Shown: piece by piece, positions 6,073 through 13,526 of the stretch
Layout: every line of letters begins with the position of its first letter
How positions within the stretch are numbered: position 1 is the first letter of the stretch
Assembly (NCBI GenBank): GCA_934662525.1
Contig: CAKUKJ010000010.1
Coordinates: forward strand, 1 to 19,488
DNA: 19,488 nucleotides
From: an uncultured Coriobacteriales bacterium
GTDB lineage: Bacteria > Actinomycetota > Coriobacteriia > Coriobacteriales > UMGS124
Reading direction: 5' to 3'
Notes under the pieces: model-generated
What the model saw: only the letters and a program-made list of their open reading frames with translations
What the model was told of the DNA's origin: nothing
The model's database searches: none
Translations under genes and position numbers: made by a program

Positions 6073-7004
6073 AGTTCAAGTTCACGCTCACAAGGAATAT
6101 CACCATCATAAAAGGCAAGAGCGCGACGGGTAAGACGACGCTCATTGACTTGATTGCCGAGTACGAAGCGGACGGCCCCGACAGCGGCGTTTCCCTGAGC
6201 AGCCCCAAGCCGTGCATGGTTGTCTCGGGACGGGACTGGAAGGCGAAGCTCGACATGACGCATGACAGCTTCGTCTTCATCGATGAGGGCAATGCATTCA
6301 TCGCGTCTAAAGAGTTCGCCTCCGCCGTGAAAGAGTCCGACAACTACTATGTAATTGCGACTCGCGAGCCTCTTTCCTGTCTGCCGTACAGTGTTGAGGA
6401 AATCTACGAGATTGTAAACATGACGTCCCGGTATCCGGGCGTGCGGAAGTTCTACAGCCAAACTAAGCGCGTGTACGGTAAACTGCCGGCGGTGTTGAAC
6501 CCCACGACGGTCATCGTGGAGGACTCGAACTCTGGGTTTGAGTTCTATCAGGCCCTATGCCACAAATCCGGCATCGAATGCGTGTCGGCAAACGGCAAGG
6601 CAAACGTTTTCGCATCGCTGCGGGAATGCAAGGGGGAGAGGCCTCTCGTTGTTGCTGATGGGGCGGCTTTCGGTCCGGAGATGGAGCTGGTCTACGAACT
6701 TGCCGAGCGCAAGGGGGCGGGGCTGTTTCTGCCTGAGTCGTTTGAATGGCTTGTGCTGGCATCAGGGGTTGTCAAGGACAGCGAGATTCCTGAGATTCTT
6801 GCCCATCCGGCCGACTTCATCGAAAGCAGGGACAACTTCAGTTGGGAGGCTTTCTTCACCAAGGAGCTGGTGCGCAGAACCGCCGAGTCGCGTTATCTCA
6901 GGTACAGCAAGGAGAAGCTCAACCCGGGCTATTTGAACGACCGAGAGTTCAACGCGATTGCCAAGCAGGTGGAGAGCTTGGGAATCGTCCCCCCGGGACT
7001 GTGA
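6030..7004 (+). CDS. P-loop NTPase with TOPRIM/DUF4435-like C-terminal half, partner of DUF4869
   Basis: The 324-residue product starts at a GTG (6030) within a GTGA overlap with the DUF4869 gene. Residues 29-36 form Walker A (GKSATGKT), preceded by a strand typical of ABC/OLD-type ATPases that begin with a ligand-binding sheet. FVFIDEGNAF (81-90) is Walker B with D85-E86, and YYVIATRE (106-113) resembles a sensor strand. The second half has VIVEDSNSGFEFY (161-173), LVVADGAAFG (206-215) and LPESFEWLVL (234-243). These acidic motifs follow the order seen in TOPRIM/DUF4435-type domains of OLD-like proteins, though no full DxD is present. Similar proteins are often misnamed in databases. Role unknown; a compact ATPase-effector partnered with DUF4869 is the working idea. 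No membrane segment is seen. Confidence 0.7.
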   Translation: MRGAYDIQVGAARVQFKFTLTRNITIIKGKSATGKTTLIDLIAEYEADGPDSGVSLSSPKPCMVVSGRDWKAKLDMTHDSFVFIDEGNAFIASKEFASAVKESDNYYVIATREPLSCLPYSVEEIYEIVNMTSRYPGVRKFYSQTKRVYGKLPAVLNPTTVIVEDSNSGFEFYQALCHKSGIECVSANGKANVFASLRECKGERPLVVADGAAFGPEMELVYELAERKGAGLFLPESFEWLVLASGVVKDSEIPEILAHPADFIESRDNFSWEAFFTKELVRRTAESRYLRYSKEKLNPGYLNDREFNAIAKQVESLGIVPPGL

Positions 7005-7048
7005 ACGAGTGACGTTCAATGTGGGCCGTACTGTTTGCCGGACGCCCA

Positions 7049-7120
7049 GCGGAACCTGCCTTGCGAGGCGATGCGTCGTGAGGGACGCATACGGTAGCCA
7101 AGTCGGTATGGCGCGGCGTC
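7049..7120 (+). repeat. Direct repeat copy B, scar of a second DUF4869/NTPase copy
   Basis: The segment aligns base for base with 6001-6072 over most of its length. The DUF4869-type ending AEPALRGDAS and stop (7079-7081) are intact, with two silent differences, and the GTG start overlap is kept. The downstream frame fails at once. Confidence 0.85.
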
Positions 7121-7125
7121 GGTGA
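7078..7125 (+). pseudogene. Vestigial start of a second NTPase gene copy
   Basis: From the GTG at 7078 the frame reads MRDAYGSQVGMARRR and stops at 7123-7125. The first ten residues correspond to MRGAYDIQVG of the intact NTPase. The gene body is absent. This is a remnant, not a functional gene. Confidence 0.6.
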
Positions 7126-7131
7126 GGTGGG

Positions 7132-7137
7132 TATGAT
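7132..7137 (+). promoter_or_regulatory. Possible -10 box of the nitroreductase gene
   Basis: TATGAT lies 37 nt before the ATG at 7175, followed by a small hairpin (ggacg/cgtcc, 7139-7152). No convincing -35 box is visible. Confidence 0.35.
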
Positions 7138-7174
7138 GGGGACGTCTTCGTCCTTGTTAGAAAGGAAGCCAACC

Positions 7175-7690
7175 ATGGAGTTCAAAGACGTCGTTGCCAA
7201 CCGCTATTCCTGCAAGAAGTACGACCCCGCCCGCCGGGTGACGCAGGCCCAGCTCGATGCCATCCTCGAGGCGGGCCGGCTTGCCCCCACGGCCAAGAAC
7301 CTCCAGGAGCAGCACGTCTACGTCATCCAGTCGGCCGAGGGCCTTGCGAAGGTGGACGTGCTTACGCCTTGCCGCTACGGTGCCCCCACGGTGCTCATGG
7401 TTGCGTTCAACAGGGAGAACGTCTTCACCTACCCCGGCGACAAGCGCGATTCCGGTATCGAGGACGCCTCCATCGTCGCCACGCACCTGATGCTCGCAGC
7501 CGCAGCCGAGGGCGTGGACAGCTGCTGGCTCAACTTCTTCGACCCTGCCCAGGTTGCCGACATGTTCGACCTGCCTGCCGACGAAGAGGTCCTCATGCTG
7601 CTCGACCTGGGCTTCGCCGCCGACGGCACGGGCCCCTTGCCCAATCATGCTTCTCGCAAGCCTCTTGCCGATACGGTGAGCTACCTGTAA
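7175..7690 (+). CDS. Nitroreductase family protein
   Basis: The 171-residue product is a small FMN-dependent nitroreductase-fold protein, likely a cytoplasmic NAD(P)H-dependent oxidoreductase of nitro compounds, quinones or enones. The N-terminal NRYSCKKYDPARRVT matches the family's NRxSxRxY FMN-phosphate motif, and APTAKNLQEQHVYVI is the second conserved FMN-binding segment. The C-terminal part (DEEVLMLLDLGFAADG, then LPNHASRKPLADTVSYL) is the typical ending in which the family contacts the flavin. The ATG at 7175 is chosen because aaaggaag precedes it; an in-frame ATG at 7127 lacks a ribosome site. It is the first intact housekeeping-type gene after the mobile region and is followed by a strong hairpin. 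The substrate cannot be told from sequence. Confidence 0.9.
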   Translation: MEFKDVVANRYSCKKYDPARRVTQAQLDAILEAGRLAPTAKNLQEQHVYVIQSAEGLAKVDVLTPCRYGAPTVLMVAFNRENVFTYPGDKRDSGIEDASIVATHLMLAAAAEGVDSCWLNFFDPAQVADMFDLPADEEVLMLLDLGFAADGTGPLPNHASRKPLADTVSYL

Positions 7691-7696
7691 GGCCGT

Positions 7697-7733
7697 GGGA
7701 GCGGCGGCCGCTTTCGTGTGCGTCGCCGCTCCC
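7697..7733 (+). terminator. Hairpin terminator after the nitroreductase gene
   Basis: gggagcggcg and cgccgctccc form a perfect 10-bp stem around a 17-nt loop, seven bases after the stop codon. The following sequence (gtcttgcctt) is only moderately T-rich. Confidence 0.6.
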
Positions 7734-7892
7734 GTCTTGCCTTGCAGTGCAATTTGTTGACCCTGCGTCAGTACGCTGGCAGTTTTATGGACTTGGCCGG
7801 GCGGTTGGTCGGGGCGTTAAAATAACCCCCTTGCACCCGCCACAAGTGGGGACAAACATCTTTTTATACCCACGCGAGAAGAAACCAGGCCC

Positions 7893-9593
7893 ATGCAGCG
7901 CGACAAGATCAAACCGATACTGTTCAGTGTCATCAAGCATTCCAGCAAGGAGGAGCTGCGCCGGCAAATCCCCAAGGACATCGTCTCCGGCGTCGTCGTG
8001 GCCGTCGTGGCGCTGCCGCTCTCCATCGCGCTTGCCATCGCCTCGGGCGTGAGCCCCGAGCGCGGCATCTACACGGCCATCGTCGCAGGTTTCCTCATCG
8101 CCATGCTGGGCGGCTCGCGCGTGCAGATCTCGGGCCCCACGGCGGCGTTTGCCACCATCGTCGCAGGCATCGTGGCCACCGACGGCCTTGAGGGCCTCGT
8201 TGCCGCCACCCTCATCGCCGGCGTTATCCTCATCCTGATGGGCCTGCTCAAGCTCGGCACGCTCATCCGCTTCGTGCCTTACACCATCACGACGGGCTTT
8301 ACCGCGGGCATAGCCGTCACCATCGTCATCGGCCAGATAAAGGACTTCCTGGGCCTCACCTACCCGGCGGGCACCGTCACCATCGACGCTGCCGACAAGC
8401 TCGCCGCGGTTGCCGCCAACATCTCCACGTTCAACTGGCAGGCCCTGCTCGTGGGCCTTGTGTGCCTGGCCATCCTGATCCTGTGGCCCCGCGTCAACGA
8501 CAAGGTTCCCGCCTCGCTCATCGCCGTCGTCGCAGGCGCGGTCATGGTGCCCCTCTTCGGCATGAACGTGAACACCATCGGCGACCTCTACACCATCCAG
8601 GCGGGCCTGCCGCAGTTCCAGATGCCCCAGCTCAGCTTCGACCTCTTCCGCAACGAGCTCTCCAACGGCGTCACCATCGCCATCCTGGCCGCCATCGAGT
8701 CGCTCCTGTCCTGCGTGGTGGCCGACTCCATGATCTCGGGCCATCACCGCTGCAACATGGAGCTCGTGGCCCAGGGCGTGGGCAACATCGGCTCCGTGCT
8801 CTTCGGCGGCATTCCCGCCACCGGCGCCATCGCCCGCACCGCCGCCAACGTCAAGAGCGGCGGCCGCACGCCCATCGCGGGCATGGTGCACGCGCTTGTG
8901 CTGCTTGCCGTGCTCGTCTTCCTCATGCCCTACGCTGCGCTCATCCCCATGCCCACCATCGCGGCCATCCTGCTGCAGGTGGCCTACAACATGAGCGGAT
9001 GGCGCAACTTCGTGCACCTGTGCCGCACCGCCTCGAAGGGGGCTGTGGCGGCGCTGCTGCTCACCTTCGCCCTCACCATCGTGTTTGACCTGGTCACCGC
9101 CATTGCTGCTGGCATGACCATCACGGTGGTCCTCTTCATGAAGATGGTGAGCGAGGAGACCGAGGTCAAGGGCTGGAAGTATTACTGCGACGAGAACTCC
9201 GAGGTCACGCACCTGCGCGAGCTTCCCCGCAGCGTGCGCGTCTACGAGATCAACGGCCCCATGTTCTTCGGCATGACCGACCGCATCTCCGACATCTCGG
9301 TGAAGGAGTTCACGAAGTACCTCATCATCCGCATGCGCGGGGTGCCCTCGCTTGACTCCTCGGGCATGAACGCGCTGGAAAACCTCTATGAGTATTGCAA
9401 CGAGAACGGCGTGCAGCTCATCTTTAGCCACGCCAACGAGCAGCCCATGGCCACCATGCGCCGCGCCGGTTTCGTCGACCTGGTGGGCGAGGAGCACTTC
9501 CGTCCCAACATTGACGACGCCATCGCGCACGCACGTGCCCTCGTCGCTGCCGACGAGGCGGCCAAGTCGGGCAAGGCCGCGCAGGCCGCCTAG
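7893..9593 (+). CDS. SulP-family anion transporter with STAS domain
   Basis: The 566-residue product is a full-length SLC26/SulP permease. After a short basic N-terminus (ELRRQIPKDIVSG) come many hydrophobic segments (about residues 28-420). The QISGPTAAFATIVAGIVA segment (about 77-95) fits the conserved SulP substrate-site region, and GGIPATGAIARTAANVKSG is the family signature loop. The C-terminal cytoplasmic STAS domain (about 435-550) has LIIRMRGVPSLDSSGMNALE, the DSSG motif at the usual place. The family moves sulfate, bicarbonate or dicarboxylates with protons or sodium; the substrate here cannot be decided. The ATG at 7893 has only a weak upstream gaagaaa. The roughly 200-nt region before it holds the preceding terminator and possible promoter elements (for example TTGACC near 7752) without a clear pair. 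Transcribed alone, as far as can be seen. Confidence 0.92.
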   Translation: MQRDKIKPILFSVIKHSSKEELRRQIPKDIVSGVVVAVVALPLSIALAIASGVSPERGIYTAIVAGFLIAMLGGSRVQISGPTAAFATIVAGIVATDGLEGLVAATLIAGVILILMGLLKLGTLIRFVPYTITTGFTAGIAVTIVIGQIKDFLGLTYPAGTVTIDAADKLAAVAANISTFNWQALLVGLVCLAILILWPRVNDKVPASLIAVVAGAVMVPLFGMNVNTIGDLYTIQAGLPQFQMPQLSFDLFRNELSNGVTIAILAAIESLLSCVVADSMISGHHRCNMELVAQGVGNIGSVLFGGIPATGAIARTAANVKSGGRTPIAGMVHALVLLAVLVFLMPYAALIPMPTIAAILLQVAYNMSGWRNFVHLCRTASKGAVAALLLTFALTIVFDLVTAIAAGMTITVVLFMKMVSEETEVKGWKYYCDENSEVTHLRELPRSVRVYEINGPMFFGMTDRISDISVKEFTKYLIIRMRGVPSLDSSGMNALENLYEYCNENGVQLIFSHANEQPMATMRRAGFVDLVGEEHFRPNIDDAIAHARALVAADEAAKSGKAAQAA

Positions 9594-9652
9594 CCGACGG
9601 TCTGCCGACCCCGCCCGGCTACCGCGGCGCGGCGGCCGATATCGTTTGAAGC

Positions 9653-9695
9653 GCAGAAAGCCGCTCGTCCGGTGTGGGGATGGGCGGCTTTCTGC
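9653..9695 (+). terminator. Perfect 12-bp-stem hairpin after the SulP gene
   Basis: gcagaaagccgc (9653-9664) pairs exactly with gcggctttctgc (9684-9695) across a 19-nt loop. The A- and T-containing stem ends suggest it can work in both directions, although no long T-run follows. Confidence 0.65.
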
Positions 9696-9713
9696 ATATG
9701 TCCTGCCATGGCG

Positions 9714-9719
9714 TACAAT
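9714..9719 (+). promoter_or_regulatory. Possible -10 box of the metallophosphoesterase gene
   Basis: TACAAT lies 58 nt upstream of the ATG. The same tacaattgc context occurs before folE at 18980. No good -35 box is seen. Confidence 0.35.
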
Positions 9720-9777
9720 TGCGCCTGCTTCCCGGCGACGCGAGGCACCCGCCCACAGTCGATTGAAAGGCTTGCCC

Positions 9778-10602
9778 ATGTCCACCCTCATTCTTGGCGA
9801 CCTGCACCTCAAGCAGCCGTTCGTCTTGCCGCATGTCCTGGGGTATGTGCGCGACCCGGAGCTTGGCGTGGAGCGGCTCGTGTTTTTGGGCGACGCCTGC
9901 GACGACTGGGGGGCCACCGAGCGCAGGGCCTTGGATGCCCTCGCGTTCCATGCCGAGTGGGTGGAGGCCCGCCGTGCCGAGGGGCTCAAGGTCGACGTTC
10001 TCCTGGGCAACCACGACCTGTGCTACATTCGCGGCAAGATGGGTTCGGGCACCATGGGCGGCATCATGCCCGAGCTGCGCGAATGTCTGGAAGACCGCCT
10101 TCACGTGCAGATGGCCACGGCTGTGGGGCGCTTCCTGTGCTGCCATGCGGGCGTCACGCAGGATTGGGCCGCCCGCTACCTGCCCGACGTGCCCACGGCG
10201 CCCGTCGACATTGCCGCCGCGCTCAACGCGATGCTCTCCGACCCCGCCCAGTGGGCCGCTCTCGACAGCGCAGGCCCTTCGCGCGGGGGCTGGCAGATCC
10301 CCGGCCCCGTGTGGGCCGACGTGTCCGACATGCTCTACGGCGCCCTCGCCGACCTCGACCAGATAGTCGGGCACACGCCTGTGGCGCGGGCGGGCAGGCT
10401 CGACCTGGTGGGCTGGGAGGACGGCGCCGCCCCCGAGGTGTGGGCGTGCGACACGATGTCGCTTCGTCGCTCGGGAGCCCCCATCGGCGACGGCTCGATG
10501 GTGCTGGTCGACGATGAAGGCGCGCCGCGCCGCCTGCCGTTCCCGGGCAAGGGCGGCTATGCGGCCGTGGCCCGCAGCGTGGCCGCCCAGCGCGAGGGGT
10601 AG
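9778..10602 (+). CDS. Calcineurin-like metallophosphoesterase
   Basis: The 274-residue product shows the dinuclear metal signature of the metallophosphoesterase superfamily in order: D8-x-H10 in ILGDLHLK, GDACDD (38-43), GNHD (77-80), a later His in CCHAGV, and GHTPVARA near the C-terminus. The layout resembles bacterial Ser/Thr-phosphatase-like members that hydrolyse phosphoesters, but the substrate is not evident. The start at 9778 is chosen because gaaagg lies nearby upstream and the protein opens directly with the strand leading to the first metal motif. It is cytoplasmic by appearance. It sits alone between a hairpin terminator and the promoter of the next gene. It is unrelated in layout to the fructose-bisphosphatase at 16507, though both use the same metal fold. 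Confidence 0.88.
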   Translation: MSTLILGDLHLKQPFVLPHVLGYVRDPELGVERLVFLGDACDDWGATERRALDALAFHAEWVEARRAEGLKVDVLLGNHDLCYIRGKMGSGTMGGIMPELRECLEDRLHVQMATAVGRFLCCHAGVTQDWAARYLPDVPTAPVDIAAALNAMLSDPAQWAALDSAGPSRGGWQIPGPVWADVSDMLYGALADLDQIVGHTPVARAGRLDLVGWEDGAAPEVWACDTMSLRRSGAPIGDGSMVLVDDEGAPRRLPFPGKGGYAAVARSVAAQREG

Positions 10603-10656
10603 CCGTTTCATCTGGGGATTTTGCCGATGGGCCGGTCTGCGCGTCTGTCCATGGGG

Positions 10657-10662
10657 GATAAT
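10657..10662 (+). promoter_or_regulatory. Possible -10 box of the aldo/keto reductase gene
   Basis: GATAAT lies 55 nt upstream of the ATG at 10717. The -35 region is unclear. Confidence 0.35.
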
Positions 10663-10716
10663 CTCGCATCGCAGTGATTCTCGGCCCTGCTGGGCGAGAG
10701 GGAGAATGGGAGAGAC

Positions 10717-11862
10717 ATGCAGTATCGCGAGTTGGGAAAGACCGGCCTTAAGGTGAGCGAGATCGGCTTCGGCGCCGAGTGGGTCAAGGGAGACGACCCG
10801 CAGGGTGCCCGCGAGCTCACGCACCATGCCGCAGACGCGGGCGTCAACATCGTCGACTGTTGGATGAGCGACCCTGCGGTGCGCATGGCTTTGGGCGACG
10901 CCGTCTGCGACCAGCGCGACCACTGGATCGTCCAGGGCCATTTCGGTGCAACCTGGCAAGACGGACAGTACGTGCGCACGCGTGACATGGACAAGGTCGT
11001 GCCTGCCTGGGAGTTCCTGCTCGAGTGCTTTGGCGGCCACATCGAGCTCGGCCTCATCCACTACGTGGACGCGGGCGAGGAGCTGAAGGCCATCATGTCC
11101 GGCCCGTTCATCGACTATGTCCGCTCCGAGAAGGCTGCCGGCCATATCGACCACATCGGCTTGTCCACGCACAACCCCGAGGTTGCCCTCGCCGCTGCGA
11201 ACGACTATCCCGAGATCGAGATGATCATGTTCTCGCTCAACCCGGCGTTCGACATGCTGCCGCCCTCCGAAAACATAGAGACCCTCTTTGTGGAGAAGTA
11301 CGACGACGCCCTGGCCAATATCGACCCCAAGCGCCAGGAGCTGTGTCGCGTGTGCAGCATGAGGGGCGTTGGGCTCACGGTCATGAAGCCTTTCGCCGGC
11401 GGCCGTTTGCTTGATGCCGCCAAATCGCCGTTCGGTGCGGCGATGACGACGACGCAGTGCATCGAGTACTGCCTGTCCCGCCCTGCCGTGGCGTCGGTCA
11501 TGGCGGGCTACCGCGACATCGCCGAGCTCGACGGCTGCCTGGCCTACGAGAGCGCCACGGCCGCCGAGAAGGACTTCGGCAAGGTCCTCGCCGCCGCCCC
11601 CTCGCATTCCTATTACGGGCAGTGCATCTACTGCGGCCACTGCCAGCCTTGCGTCATGGGCATCAACATCGCCGAGGTCAACAAGTTCGCCGACTTGGCG
11701 CTTGCCCATGACGCGGTGCCGGCCTCGGTGCGCGAGCATTACAAGGCCCTCGGCGCTCATGCCGAGGATTGCATCGGCTGCCATCGCTGCGAGCGCAACT
11801 GCCCCTTCGGCGTGAAGATCGCCCAGCGCATGCGGGAGACGCTCAAGCTGTTCGGGTTGTAG
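10717..11862 (+). CDS. Aldo/keto reductase-fold protein with C-terminal Fe-S cysteine clusters
   Basis: The 381-residue product begins MQYRELGKTGLKVSEIGFGA, the standard AKR opening, and has a barrel up to about residue 290. The end carries CIYCGHCQPC and then CIGCHRCERNCP, cysteine patterns that bind 4Fe-4S clusters in ferredoxin-tailed AKRs of anaerobes. The usual catalytic Tyr is missing: after D47 (VDCWMSDPAV) the Tyr position is Asp52, and the usual Lys strand reads WIVQGHFGA. I recall close relatives in clostridia with the same GINIMDCWM and QGH features, so this appears to be a property of the subfamily. It may use reduced ferredoxin instead of classic NADPH hydride transfer. The start has gggaga upstream. 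It shares a bidirectional hairpin with the opposing flavoprotein gene. Confidence 0.88.
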   Translation: MQYRELGKTGLKVSEIGFGAEWVKGDDPQGARELTHHAADAGVNIVDCWMSDPAVRMALGDAVCDQRDHWIVQGHFGATWQDGQYVRTRDMDKVVPAWEFLLECFGGHIELGLIHYVDAGEELKAIMSGPFIDYVRSEKAAGHIDHIGLSTHNPEVALAAANDYPEIEMIMFSLNPAFDMLPPSENIETLFVEKYDDALANIDPKRQELCRVCSMRGVGLTVMKPFAGGRLLDAAKSPFGAAMTTTQCIEYCLSRPAVASVMAGYRDIAELDGCLAYESATAAEKDFGKVLAAAPSHSYYGQCIYCGHCQPCVMGINIAEVNKFADLALAHDAVPASVREHYKALGAHAEDCIGCHRCERNCPFGVKIAQRMRETLKLFGL

Positions 11863-11917
11863 CGCGGGATGTAACGCAAACGCAGATGACATCGAGAAGC
11901 CGTTTGTGACAGGGCCT

Positions 11918-11950
11918 GGGGAGGCTTGCGCACCGGATGCAAGCCTCCCC
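11918..11950. terminator. Bidirectional terminator between converging reductase genes
   Basis: ggggaggcttgc and gcaagcctcccc form a perfect 12-bp stem with a 9-nt loop. It lies between the stop of the rightward reductase (11862) and the stop of the leftward flavoprotein (11966), so it serves both. Confidence 0.75.
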
Positions 11951-11965
11951 GAAACGCGGTCGCGG

Positions 11966-12826
11966 CTATTCCCCGTTATGCGAGAGCCACTCGACGGCCG
12001 CCAGCGCCGCGATGTTGCCTTGTCCGGCGGCCTTGATGTACTGGTAGGGCTTGCCCGCGATGTCGCCCGCCACGAAGAGCCCGGGGATGTTCGTGCGCAT
12101 GTGGATGTCGCACACCGCGTGAGGGCCGTCGGTTGCGAGCCCCACAACGAGCTGGTCGGCGGGGACGGCGTCGCGCAGCACGAACACCGCATCCACCTCG
12201 TGGTGCCCGTCTTGGGCAACCAGGGCCCGCACTTTGTCGGGGCCCTCGATCTCGCGGGGCCGTGCGTCCATGACCTGCACCCGTCCGCCCCCGGGAACCT
12301 CATGGGGGCGCCCGAAGAAGTACAGCACCTGCCCGCACGTCTCTGCCAGATAGAGGGCCTCGCGCCAGGACTCATCGCCGTAGCCGATGACGGCCACGGT
12401 CTTGCCTTGATAGAGGTGCGCGTCGCAGGTGGCGCAGTAGCTCACGCCCCGGCCAAGGAGCTCCCGCTCGCCGGGCCATGGCTTGCCCATGACGACGCCG
12501 CTTGCGAGCACCACGCTGCGGGCCTCGTAGATGTCGCGCGCCCCTTGCAGGGCGAAGTAGTCGCCCATGGGGTAGACGGCCACGACTTGCTCGGGTGTCA
12601 CTTTGATGCCCATGGCATCGAGGTGCGCCTGCATGTGCGCGGCAAGCTCGGCGCCCGACACGTCGGGCAGCCCCGTGTAGTTCTTGATGTCGTGCGCCTT
12701 CGCCATCTTGGCGCTCAGGTTGGTGCCGCCCAACAGCGCCAGGCTTTTGTTGCGCAGCTTTGCTGTGACGGCCGCTGAGATTCCGGCGGGGCCCGTTCCC
12801 ACGATCGCTATGTCGACGCGCTCCAT
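11966..12826 (-). CDS. Thioredoxin-reductase-like FAD oxidoreductase
   Basis: The 286-residue product has the FAD-binding GTGPAG (residues 10-15), a redox-active CATC (131-134) in the position of bacterial thioredoxin reductases, and the C-terminal FAD motif VAGDIAGKPYQYIKAAGQGN. Length is slightly shorter than TrxB (about 310-320). The second dinucleotide site is unusual: GYGDES (148-153) replaces GGGxSA, and no HRRxxxR motif for the NADPH 2'-phosphate is seen (the segment reads LYFFGRPHEV). It may use NADH or ferredoxin, as in the ferredoxin-dependent or deeply rooted flavin thioredoxin reductases. The ATG at 12826 is chosen because ggagg lies six bases upstream; longer in-frame starts up to 12940 have none. 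No thioredoxin gene is adjacent. Confidence 0.85.
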   Translation of the reverse strand: MERVDIAIVGTGPAGISAAVTAKLRNKSLALLGGTNLSAKMAKAHDIKNYTGLPDVSGAELAAHMQAHLDAMGIKVTPEQVVAVYPMGDYFALQGARDIYEARSVVLASGVVMGKPWPGERELLGRGVSYCATCDAHLYQGKTVAVIGYGDESWREALYLAETCGQVLYFFGRPHEVPGGGRVQVMDARPREIEGPDKVRALVAQDGHHEVDAVFVLRDAVPADQLVVGLATDGPHAVCDIHMRTNIPGLFVAGDIAGKPYQYIKAAGQGNIAALAAVEWLSHNGE

Positions 12827-13017
12827 TCTGGCCTCCGTATCCATTTGCGGACAGTTATACACAAGCATACCCAATAGGTTGCGCCCATGATGCATCAGTC
12901 TCATGTTCCCTTCGTGATTGGGTGGCGCTTGTGCCCTCAAGTCTGGTATGCTTCCTCAGCTCATGGGGTGCCTGGTCGGAAACCAGCGCCCGTCATCTAC
13001 CATAAGGAGTTTGCATC

Positions 13018-13416
13018 ATGAAGCAGGGTATCCACCCCGAGTACGTCGAGTGCACCGTCCGCTGCACCTGCGGCAACACCTTCACCACCCATGCAACCGT
13101 GCCCGAGCTCACCGTCGAGCTTTGCAACGCTTGCCACCCCTTCTACACCGGCCAGCAGAAGTTTGTTGACAACGCCGGCCGCGTCCAGCGCTTTGCCAGC
13201 AAGTTCGGCGGCGCCGCCGCCGCCCTGGCCGAGAAGCAGGCCGCCGAGAAGGCCGCCCGTGCCGCCAAGGCCGCCGAGGTCGAGGCCGCTGCCAAGGTCG
13301 AGCGCGAGAAGAAGGCCGCCGAGAAGGCCAAGCGTGCCGCCGAGTACGCCGCCGCTCACGCCAACGACCCCGTCGAGGCTCCTGCCGCTGAGGCCGAGGC
13401 TCCCGAGGCCGAGTAG
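13018..13416 (+). CDS. rpmE: 50S ribosomal protein L31 with long C-terminal tail
   Basis: Residues 1-65 are a canonical zinc-binding (C+) L31: [20 protein letters not shown], with CxC followed by a second pair in [12 protein letters not shown]. Two further Cys lie as expected for the zinc site. L31 binds the large subunit and forms an intersubunit bridge with the small one. The remaining roughly 67 residues are a charged Ala/Glu/Lys tail ([20 protein letters not shown] and on, ending in an acidic EAPEAE), likely a long helix. Ordinary L31 is about 70 residues, so the protein is nearly twice the usual length. The ATG has aaggag nine bases upstream. A strong terminator follows, so it is transcribed alone. 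A small hairpin (ctggt/accag) lies in the leader. Confidence 0.95.
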   Translation: MKQGIHPEYVECTVRCTCGNTFTTHATVPELTVELCNACHPFYTGQQKFVDNAGRVQRFASKFGGAAAALAEKQAAEKAARAAKAAEVEAAAKVEREKKAAEKAKRAAEYAAAHANDPVEAPAAEAEAPEAE

Positions 13417-13453
13417 CCTTTATTCGCCTGCTCAAGGCATCGCACGTCATTCT

Positions 13454-13496
13454 AGGCCGGCCCCTTCGAGACAAACCGAGGGGTCGGCCTTTCTTG
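13454..13496 (+). terminator. Terminator after rpmE
   Basis: aggccg plus cccc on the left arm pairs with ggggt plus cggcct on the right, allowing one G-U pair and a bulge. The stem is followed by ttcttgtc. It ends just before the thyX leader. Confidence 0.75.
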
Positions 13497-13526
13497 TCAT
13501 ATGGGACGGATGGAGAGGAAACGACC

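Noticed and set aside
7785..10010. 741-codon minus-strand ORF opposite the SulP and phosphoesterase genes
   Set aside because: His/Asp/Gly-rich antisense sequence over a clear transporter gene; high GC keeps the frame open.
9619..12375. 918-codon minus-strand ORF
   Set aside because: It runs antisense through two well-supported genes and out of frame through the flavoprotein; low-complexity composition marks it as a shadow.
13000..13017. L31 leader hairpin (ctggt/accag, near 12983-12998) as a possible autoregulatory element
   Set aside because: Only a 5-bp stem, common by chance; mentioned in the rpmE entry only.
13200..13400. Repetitive gccgcc/gaggcc runs resembling a tandem repeat locus
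   Set aside because: Explained by the Ala/Glu/Lys-rich L31 tail; no fixed-length repeat unit or spacer, so neither CRISPR nor a satellite.
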